Source of the DNA: Pseudomonadota bacterium
GTDB taxonomy: Bacteria > Pseudomonadota > Alphaproteobacteria > Rhizobiales > Hyphomicrobiaceae
DNA length: 12,177 nucleotides
NCBI GenBank assembly: GCA_021813195.1
Contig: JAKALI010000058.1
Location: 1 to 12,177, forward strand
Reading direction: 5' to 3'
Shown piece after piece: positions 6,978-12,177 of this stretch. Position numbers and translations under genes: made by a program. Within the stretch, counting starts at the first letter, position 1, and every line of letters begins with the position of its first letter. The notes beneath the pieces were generated by a model. It was not told the DNA's origin and made no database searches. It saw nothing but the letters and a program-made list of their open reading frames with translations.

Positions 6978-7385
6978 ATGCACAGCAAAGTCCGCGACCT
7001 AGGGGTTTTGACAGGGGCGATCGCCATCTGTTCCATCATTGCTGCGGCGGTCATCGCGATCGGCACGGCGGCCTTGATTTCCCAACCCGCAGAGGCGGGC
7101 TCGCGCGCCAAATCCGAGCCGCCCGTCATCGCCGGTGGACATAAGAAATCGAGCTATTATCGCGGAACCCGCGTCAAAGGCTACGTCGAGCGACGCGGCG
7201 GTTATTCCTACTCGAAAGAAGATACGATCAACACCTACGGCGATGGCCGCAATCGCTATGGTTCCGCGATCAGCCTGCGCGATCCGAAGCTGGATCGCCA
7301 GACTACGTCAGGCCCTTTTGATCACGGTTTCTTTTTCGACTCCGGCATCGCGCCGCGTGGCGGAGATGCGCCGTATATGAACTGA
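6978..7385 (+). CDS. Exported or membrane-anchored protein, unknown function
   Basis: A 135-residue protein that I do not recognise by name. It has a short basic N-terminus and one long hydrophobic segment (about 9-38). SQPAEAG follows, which looks like a signal peptidase site after AEA, although the segment is long enough to be an anchor instead. The mature part is basic and tyrosine/glycine-rich: SYYRGTRVKGYVERRGGYSY, then DTINTYGDGRNRYGS and SLRDPKLDRQT. It ends in a striking block, SGPFDHGFFFDSG, followed by GGDAPYMN. No cysteine lies in the exported part. I associate this kind of tail with uncharacterised Hyphomicrobiales proteins, but that is memory and not a search result. The next gene, 219 bp downstream, is also exported. 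A cell-envelope location is inferred. Confidence 0.72.
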   Translation: MHSKVRDLGVLTGAIAICSIIAAAVIAIGTAALISQPAEAGSRAKSEPPVIAGGHKKSSYYRGTRVKGYVERRGGYSYSKEDTINTYGDGRNRYGSAISLRDPKLDRQTTSGPFDHGFFFDSGIAPRGGDAPYMN

Positions 7386-7604
7386 GGGCGGCGGGCCGCG
7401 CTCAGCAAATGCGACGGATGGATTGACGCTGTGGCCGCAAAGTCGGCCGACGGCGGGCATGGGGTTATCTCCAAATCGCGAATTTTCACCGACAGACTGA
7501 ACGCTTGGTCTGGTCGTGCCGGCGATGGGCCGCTATAGAGGGCTGCACGGCGACATCCGCATGATCGGATGCGCAGCAAACCGCAGATCTCGTCGGGGAG
7601 AGAA
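7386..7604. other. Intergenic region between two secreted-protein genes
   Basis: A gap of about 220 bp. A TATAGA with a poorly matching upstream hexamer near CTGGTC suggests a possible promoter for the downstream gene, but it is weak. No clear terminator hairpin or RNA gene is visible. Confidence 0.3.
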
Positions 7605-8369
7605 ATGACCATGCGTGCCGTCCTTCGCAGTTGCCTTGCCGTCTGTGCCGTTCTGTCGGCAGGAGCGATGTTCGCCACGGACGCCGACGCAGCGTGTAAG
7701 CGCATGGGCTTCCTGGTGAACGACTACGGCAAGGAGGGTCCAACCGAGGACGCTAAGCGGCTGCTCGACGAGCACATCGCCAAATGGGCAGCAGAAAACG
7801 GCATCAAGAATTATACCGTCGGCAAGAAGGACGTGACGTGCGAGTTATTCCTCGATCTCATCTTGTTCGATGAGCATACCTGCACGGCGTCGGCCAACGT
7901 CTGCTGGGATGAAGGCGGCGGCGCGGCCCCGGCGCAGTCGACATCAAATTCGAAGCCCGCCGTAAAAAAAGAAGCACCGAAAGCTGCGGCAAAACCACAA
8001 GACCAGCCCAAGCAAGACGCTGCGAAGTCTGAGCCAAGGCCGACTCCAACAAAGCCTGCTGCCATCGAAACGGGAGCCGTGCCCGATCAGGCCGCGGGCG
8101 CATCGGCGGCTGTACCTGAGGCCGCGCCCGCCCCGAAGCCCGAACTTGACGCTGCTGCCAAAGCCGCCGCAGCCGCAGAGCGTGCGGCCGCCGCGGCCGA
8201 ACGAGCGGCCGAAGCCGCCGAACGCGCCGCGCGAAGCGCCGCACAACCTGCAGCGACTGAACCAGCGGTGGGCGCGACGCCTCCTCCAGCTTCGCAATTG
8301 GAAATGCCGGCCTATGGCGCGGGCGCGCCCGCGAATGGCTCGAGTGCGGGCTCGACGTCATCACCGTGA
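7605..8369 (+). CDS. Secreted four-cysteine protein with Ala-rich heptad tail, unknown function
   Basis: A 254-residue exported protein of unknown role. The signal peptide covers about 1-29, with cleavage after DADA. A compact domain (about 30-102) follows, beginning ACKRMGFLVNDYG and carrying Cys31, Cys79, Cys93 and Cys100, enough for two disulfides in the periplasm. The rest is low complexity: a Lys/Pro/Gln/Ala linker (110-180), then three heptads, AERAAAA, AERAAEA and AERAARS (191-211). The heptads suggest a helix or coiled coil, and a Pro/Gly/Ser end follows. Such tails are often wall-spanning or extended linkers. GGGGAG just upstream supports the ATG at 7605; the ATG at 7611 is a near-equal choice, and the one at 7569 is less likely. 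It converges on the DUF2794 gene with a 20-bp gap. Confidence 0.78.
   Translation: MTMRAVLRSCLAVCAVLSAGAMFATDADAACKRMGFLVNDYGKEGPTEDAKRLLDEHIAKWAAENGIKNYTVGKKDVTCELFLDLILFDEHTCTASANVCWDEGGGAAPAQSTSNSKPAVKKEAPKAAAKPQDQPKQDAAKSEPRPTPTKPAAIETGAVPDQAAGASAAVPEAAPAPKPELDAAAKAAAAAERAAAAAERAAEAAERAARSAAQPAATEPAVGATPPPASQLEMPAYGAGAPANGSSAGSTSSP
8175..8237 (+). repeat. Three 21-bp repeats coding for alanine-rich heptads
   Basis: Three consecutive 21-base units encode AERAAAA, AERAAEA and AERAARS inside the secreted four-cysteine protein. The AERAA core is kept while synonymous positions differ between units, for example GCAGAGCGT, GCCGAACGA and GCCGAACGC. That pattern fits old duplication with selection on the protein rather than recent slippage. 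Confidence 0.7.
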
Positions 8370-8389
8370 CGGCTTGGCCCAGGCGCGCC

Positions 8390-8782
8390 TTAGGCCTCTA
8401 CTGCGCGCACCTGGCGTTCCAGCACGGAGAGCACGCGCGCCAGATCGTGGCCACGTCGTAAGATCAGCCCGGTCGGCGTAACGATCCAATAAGCGCCCTG
8501 CTTGCGCGCGAGGCGCGGGATCTTCTCGATCCGGTAGAGAGGAAATTCGGCCGCGCGGCGGAACACGCTGAAGGTCGCCTTGTCACGCGTCATATCTAAC
8601 GCGTAATCCCGCCACTCACCGGCGGCAACCTTGCGGCCATACACGGCCATGATGGCACTGAGTTCGTGGCGGTTAAAACTCGTGACACTGGTGAATTCCC
8701 CGACCGATACCTGGGAACTCTCACAGCGGGGCCGCAGCGCATCGCGCCGCGGCGCAAACGGTATCGGATCGGTCTCGCTCAA
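8390..8782 (-). CDS. DUF2794 family protein (TTG start)
   Basis: Small soluble protein of the DUF2794 family, found in alphaproteobacteria and without a known function. The conserved core is plain: FNRHELSAIMAVYGRKVAAG (36-55), then EWRDYALDMTRDKATFSVFRR (split at 56-76). PLYRIEKIPRLARKQGAY (81-98) and a final GLILRRGHDLARVLSVLERQ (105-124) follow. I place the start at a TTG (8782-8780) because AAGGAGG lies exactly 6 bases upstream, giving 130 residues beginning (M)SETDPIPF. The ATG at 8845 would add 21 residues that read through this ribosome-binding site. It has no signal peptide or membrane segment, so it is cytoplasmic. Its upstream gap is unusually long for this window. Confidence 0.9.
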   Translation of the reverse strand: MSETDPIPFAPRRDALRPRCESSQVSVGEFTSVTSFNRHELSAIMAVYGRKVAAGEWRDYALDMTRDKATFSVFRRAAEFPLYRIEKIPRLARKQGAYWIVTPTGLILRRGHDLARVLSVLERQVRAVEA

Positions 8783-8788
8783 AGCGCG

Positions 8789-8795
8789 CCTCCTT
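8789..8795 (-). promoter_or_regulatory. Shine-Dalgarno fixing a TTG start
   Basis: The minus strand reads AAGGAGG here, followed by six bases and the TTG start of the DUF2794 gene. It is the strongest ribosome-binding site in the window and overrides the upstream ATG at 8845. Confidence 0.8.
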
Positions 8796-9088
8796 GTCAC
8801 CTCGCCGTCATGATCGATGAGCTGCCGCCCAATTGCAAGCCCCACCGCCCCCCAAATCCTTGCAGGGCGTGGGTTTCAACCTTGCACAATCTTAATCTAG
8901 ATACCTCGGGCCTGCCCCATTCACGTCCCAGACCCGCCGCAAACGACAACTAGTGTCGCATCGTTGCCAAGGGGTCCGGCCGCTGATGCGCGGTTCATCG
9001 TCAAGCAGCCCCCCAGCCCGCGATGTGCCTGCTGCCGCAGCCGGACCCTCTCGGCAATTCTCCCAAGTGTCCCCACTCTCCTCACGAT

Positions 9089-9125
9089 GGATTGAGGGCC
9101 GGTTCCCCCCACCGGCCCTCAATCC
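9089..9125. repeat. Perfect inverted repeat, 15-bp arms
   Basis: GGATTGAGGGCCGGT (9089-9103) and ACCGGCCCTCAATCC (9111-9125) are exact reverse complements around the seven-base loop TCCCCCC. CGATGGA occurs at 9085-9091 and again at 9130-9136, bracketing the stem. The following plus-strand bases, CTTTCGATGGAATTTTC, are only loosely T-rich. Possible readings are a rho-independent-like terminator of an unlisted plus-strand RNA, a leader hairpin of dcp, or a dispersed palindromic element. Confidence 0.75.
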
Positions 9126-9200
9126 CTTTCGATGGAATTTTCGGACGTCCGGTTTGTGCTATGTCCACCGTACGCAATTTTCGCGTGAGGTCCCACCGGT

Positions 9201-11288
9201 ATGCCATCGCCCAAATCCAAGCCCTCGTCCAATCCGCTTCTTGCCCGCTGGACTGCGCACAGCGGACTACCGCCATTTTCCAAAATCGCCGCACATCATT
9301 TCCAGCCCGCGTTTCGCGACGCCTTGAAGCAGCATCGCGAGGAAATCGAACGCATCGCCCGTAATCCATCCCGCCCGACGTTTGCGAACACGATTGTGGC
9401 CATGGAGCGCGGCGGACGGCTTCTCAATCGCGTCGCCGACGTATTTTTCAATCTGGTGAGCACCGACTCAAGTCCGCAGCTGCAGGAGATCGAGCGCTGG
9501 ATCGCGCCGGAGCTCTCCCGCCACATGAGCGCGATCCAACTCAATCCGTCTCTCTATCGCCGCATCGCCGATCTCCATGACCGTCGCGGCAAACTGCGCT
9601 TGACGCCCGAGCAAGACCGGCTGCTCGATCGCGTTCACACGACCTTCGTGCGGGCCGGTGCCCGCCTCGACGCCAAAGCCCGCGCCCGCATCGCCGAGAT
9701 CAATGCCACGCTAGCCGAACTGACGACGGCGTTCGCACAAAACGTTCTCGCCGACGAGCAATCCTGGCGCTTAGGTCTCGATGGTGAAAAAGATCTCGCG
9801 GGACTGCCGCCCGCAGTGCGCGCTTCCGCAGCCCGCACGGCGCGCGAACTGGGCAGCGCCGTGGGCCACGTGATCACGCTGTCGCGTTCCAGCATTGAGC
9901 CATTCCTGCAATTTTCCTCTCGGCGCGATCTGCGTGAAGAAGCCTTCAAAGCCTGGATCTCCCGCGGCGCACGTGTTGGGGCAACGGACAATCGGCCTCT
10001 TGCGGCTCAGATCATCCGCTTGCGGCAGGAACTTGCGCAGTTGCTCGGCTACCGTACCTATGCGGCCTATGCACTCGATGACACCATGGCCGGGACGCCG
10101 GACGCGGTACGCGAACTTCTCGATCAGGTCTGGCAACCGGCGCTCCAGAGGGCGTCGGAAGAACGCTTAAGCCTGCAGGCCCGCGCGCGGGCAGAAGGCG
10201 CCAACTACGAAATTGCTGCGTGGGATTGGCGCTATTTCGCAGAAAAGGAACGTCAGGCACGCTTCGATCTGGATGAGGCAGAAGTCCGACCCTATCTGCA
10301 GTTGTCGAACATCATCGAAGCCGCATTCGACACGGCCTCTCGATTGTTCGGTGTCGTGTTCCGGGAGGATTCGGAGGCCCCACGCTATCACCCCGACGTG
10401 CGCGTGTGGGATGTGTCAACAACGCGCGGCGAGCATGTCGGCATTTTCATGGGGGATTATTTTGCGCGCCCCTCGAAACGCTCCGGCGCGTGGATGTCGA
10501 GCTTCCGCACGCAGCACAACATGGGGCAACGGCAGCGCCCGATAATCGTCAACGTCATGAACTTCGCCCGTGGCGCGGATGGCGAGGAAACGCTGCTGTC
10601 GCTCGATGATGCACGCACGCTCTTTCATGAATTCGGCCACGCGCTGCACGGCTTGTTGTCGGACGTTACGTATCCCTCGCTGGCTGGAACGAACGTCGCG
10701 CGCGATTTCGTCGAGTTGCCCTCACAGCTCTTCGAGCATTGGCTGATGCGTCCGGAGGTCTTGAAGAAGTTCGCCCTGCATGTGCGAACCGGAAAGCCAA
10801 TGCCAGACAAGCTCATCAAGAAAATCAACGCTGCCCGCACCTTCAATCAGGGTTTCGCGACCGTTGAATACGTGGCCAGCGCACTCGTCGATATGGAACT
10901 CCATGCGCTGACCGAGCTGAACACCCTCGATGTCGCAGCGTTCGAAAGTGCGACCCTCAAACGTCTCGGCATGCCGCGCGAAATCGTGATGCGCCATCGC
11001 ATTTCCCATTTCCAACACATCATGGGCGGTTATGCAGCGGGCTATTACAGTTACCTGTGGTCGGAGGTGATGGACGCCGACGCGTTCGCTGCGTTCGAGG
11101 AAGCTGGCGACATCTACGACAAGGCCACCGCGCGACGCTTGAAAGACTATATTTATGCGGCCGGCAATCGGCGCGAACCGCGAGAGGCGTACATCGCCTT
11201 CCGCGGTCGCGCCCCGACGGTCGATAGTCTGCTCCAGAAGCGCGGCTTTCCCATTCGGAAGCACCAAGCCGCAAACGCGCTGCGCTAA
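9201..11288 (+). CDS. dcp: M3 family zinc peptidase, peptidyl-dipeptidase Dcp type
   Basis: Metallopeptidase expected to remove C-terminal dipeptides from short peptides in the cytoplasm, as E. coli Dcp does. The 695 residues match the family (about 680). Its N-terminal HHFQPAF, NPSRPTFANTIVAME and RVADVFF segments resemble Dcp more than oligopeptidase A (PrlC). The zinc site is FHEFGHALHG, with ligands His476 and His480 and catalytic Glu477. The third ligand is Glu505 in RDFVELPSQ, the expected 25 residues after the second histidine. The region around HIMGGYAAGYYSYLWSEVMD carries the conserved substrate-binding His and Tyr residues. There is no signal peptide. GAGG lies 10 bases before the ATG at 9201. 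The TAA stop overlaps the aconitase stop on the other strand by 3 bases. The M3 family is certain; the Dcp subfamily is likely. Confidence 0.9.
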   Translation: MPSPKSKPSSNPLLARWTAHSGLPPFSKIAAHHFQPAFRDALKQHREEIERIARNPSRPTFANTIVAMERGGRLLNRVADVFFNLVSTDSSPQLQEIERWIAPELSRHMSAIQLNPSLYRRIADLHDRRGKLRLTPEQDRLLDRVHTTFVRAGARLDAKARARIAEINATLAELTTAFAQNVLADEQSWRLGLDGEKDLAGLPPAVRASAARTARELGSAVGHVITLSRSSIEPFLQFSSRRDLREEAFKAWISRGARVGATDNRPLAAQIIRLRQELAQLLGYRTYAAYALDDTMAGTPDAVRELLDQVWQPALQRASEERLSLQARARAEGANYEIAAWDWRYFAEKERQARFDLDEAEVRPYLQLSNIIEAAFDTASRLFGVVFREDSEAPRYHPDVRVWDVSTTRGEHVGIFMGDYFARPSKRSGAWMSSFRTQHNMGQRQRPIIVNVMNFARGADGEETLLSLDDARTLFHEFGHALHGLLSDVTYPSLAGTNVARDFVELPSQLFEHWLMRPEVLKKFALHVRTGKPMPDKLIKKINAARTFNQGFATVEYVASALVDMELHALTELNTLDVAAFESATLKRLGMPREIVMRHRISHFQHIMGGYAAGYYSYLWSEVMDADAFAAFEEAGDIYDKATARRLKDYIYAAGNRREPREAYIAFRGRAPTVDSLLQKRGFPIRKHQAANALR

Positions 11289-12177
11289 GCAGCCGCCAGA
11301 TTTCGCAACACGTACGGCAGAATGCCGCCGTTTTTGAAGTACTCGATCTCATCCAGCGTATCGATACGGCAGATCACGGGGATGGCGAGCTTGTTACCCG
11401 TCGCGTCGGTAAACTCGGCAATCATCCGCTGCCGGGGCTTTACTGTCGCAAGGCCGCGAATGCTAACAGTCTCATCCCCTTTGAGACCCAGTTTCTGCCA
11501 GCTCATGCCGTCTTCGAAGACGAACGGCACAACGCCCATGCCGACTAGGTTGGAGCGGTGAATGCGCTCAAAGGACTGAGCGATGACCGCCTTAACGCCG
11601 AGCAGGTTCGTGCCCTTGGCGGCCCAATCGCGCGAGGACCCATTGCCGTATTCGACGCCCGCCAGCACAACAAGCGGTACACCCTCCGATTGGTAGCGCA
11701 TGGCCGCATCATAGATCGGCATGATCTCCCCAGACGGGTAATGCACCGTGTAGCCGCCTTCACGTACATTGCCGGAGGCATCGCGAACCATGTGGTTCTT
11801 GATGCGAATATTGGCGAAGGTACCGCGCATCATCACCTCGTGATTGCCGCGCCGCGTGCCGTACTGATTGAAATCCGCGCGTGTTACGCCGTGCTCAAGC
11901 AAGTATTTCCCCGCCGGGCTATCCGCTTTAATCGAGCCTGCAGGCGAGATGTGATCGGTGGTGATCTTGTCGCCGAAGAGCCCCAAAATTCGCGCGCCCT
12001 CAATGTCACGTATGGCGGTCGGTTCCGGGACAAGATTGGCGAAGTAGGGTGGATTTCGCACATACGTGGAGGCGTCGTCCCAATCGAAGGTGAGCCCCTC
12101 GCCGGTCGAAATGGCGCGCCAATGTTCATCCCCATCGAACACCGAGGCATAGCGGCTTGCGAACATGTTGCGCGTGA
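11285..12177 (-). CDS. acnA: Aconitate hydratase A, C-terminal part (5' end cut off)
   Basis: TCA-cycle enzyme that interconverts citrate and isocitrate through cis-aconitate with a [4Fe-4S] cluster. Only the last 297 or so codons of a protein of about 900 residues are here. The frame runs off the right edge through TRNMFASRYASVFDGDEHW, so the first ATG inside the window (12166-12164) is internal. Visible are the domain-linker and swivel-domain (domain 4) blocks: GDKITTDHISPAGSI, FNQYGTRRGNHEVMMRGTF, and the substrate-binding GSSRDWAAKGT. SFERIHRSNLVGMGVVPFVF follows, and the end is EIEYFKNGGILPYVLRNLA. These match the AcnA/IRP type, not AcnB. The cluster cysteines lie in the missing part. 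The stop TAG is complementary to 11285-11287 and interlocks with the dcp stop. Confidence 0.96.
   Translation of the reverse strand, partial: TRNMFASRYASVFDGDEHWRAISTGEGLTFDWDDASTYVRNPPYFANLVPEPTAIRDIEGARILGLFGDKITTDHISPAGSIKADSPAGKYLLEHGVTRADFNQYGTRRGNHEVMMRGTFANIRIKNHMVRDASGNVREGGYTVHYPSGEIMPIYDAAMRYQSEGVPLVVLAGVEYGNGSSRDWAAKGTNLLGVKAVIAQSFERIHRSNLVGMGVVPFVFEDGMSWQKLGLKGDETVSIRGLATVKPRQRMIAEFTDATGNKLAIPVICRIDTLDEIEYFKNGGILPYVLRNLAAA

Larger units (their letters stand above)
8783..9200. promoter_or_regulatory. Long divergent intergenic region, DUF2794 / dcp
   Basis: This is the longest gap in the window, 418 bp. It should hold promoters for both flanking genes. Besides the Shine-Dalgarno of the DUF2794 gene it holds a perfect hairpin (9089-9125) and a 10-bp palindrome, CGGACGTCCG (9142-9151), close to dcp. 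A short plus-strand frame ends in AANDN at 8953. No flanking gene is transcribed towards the hairpin, so an unlisted transcript is possible. No tRNA or tmRNA fold was recognised. Confidence 0.45.

Noticed and set aside
8900..8990. Possible tmRNA because of a GCAAACGACAAC (ANDN) stretch
   Set aside because: A stop codon follows at once, and no tRNA-like T-arm, acceptor stem or CCA end is visible nearby, so it cannot be a working tag sequence.
10722..11267. Minus-strand frame of 181 codons inside dcp
   Set aside because: It is antisense to the conserved C-terminal half of the peptidase and shows no domain or ribosome-binding site.

Overview
The window reads as an ordinary chromosomal segment of an alphaproteobacterium, most likely order Hyphomicrobiales. 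The clues are a GC-rich composition, an IalB-family secreted protein, a DUF2794 protein, an L,D-transpeptidase with the alphaproteobacterial SSGCFRM active site, a Der GTPase with NKSE as its first G4 motif, and several small secreted proteins of alphaproteobacterial type. Genus cannot be fixed from the sequence alone. No phage, transposon, CRISPR array, rRNA or tRNA was found.

Layout, left to right. A minus-strand quinone-oxidoreductase-like dehydrogenase is cut by the left edge (1-798). It diverges from a SpoU/TrmH-type RNA methyltransferase (934-1539), which is followed on the same strand by an IalB-family periplasmic protein (1650-2192) and an L,D-transpeptidase (2428-3315). The transpeptidase converges on der (3340-4755, minus), and der diverges from rlmJ (4907-5755, plus). 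A cold-shock protein (5945-6160, plus) then converges on a glycine-rich small membrane protein (6332-6622, minus). Two plus-strand secreted proteins of unknown function follow (6978-7385 and 7605-8369). A DUF2794 gene (8390-8782, minus, TTG start) lies head-to-head, across a 418-bp gap, with a Dcp-type peptidyl-dipeptidase (9201-11288, plus). The last gene is an aconitase cut by the right edge (11285 to the end, minus).

The genes do not form one pathway. Two themes recur. One is RNA and ribosome function: the SpoU methyltransferase, Der in 50S assembly, RlmJ on 23S rRNA, and a cold-shock RNA chaperone. The other is the cell envelope: the L,D-transpeptidase, IalB, a glycine-zipper-like membrane protein and two secreted unknowns. 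Convergent genes are packed very tightly: gaps are 24 bp and 20 bp, and one pair overlaps by 4 bp with interlocked stop codons.

I found no clear undescribed system. The most interesting leftovers are a perfect 15-bp-arm hairpin in the divergent gap between DUF2794 and dcp, where no flanking gene points at it, and two uncharacterised secreted proteins. One of those joins a four-cysteine domain to an alanine-rich heptad tail.
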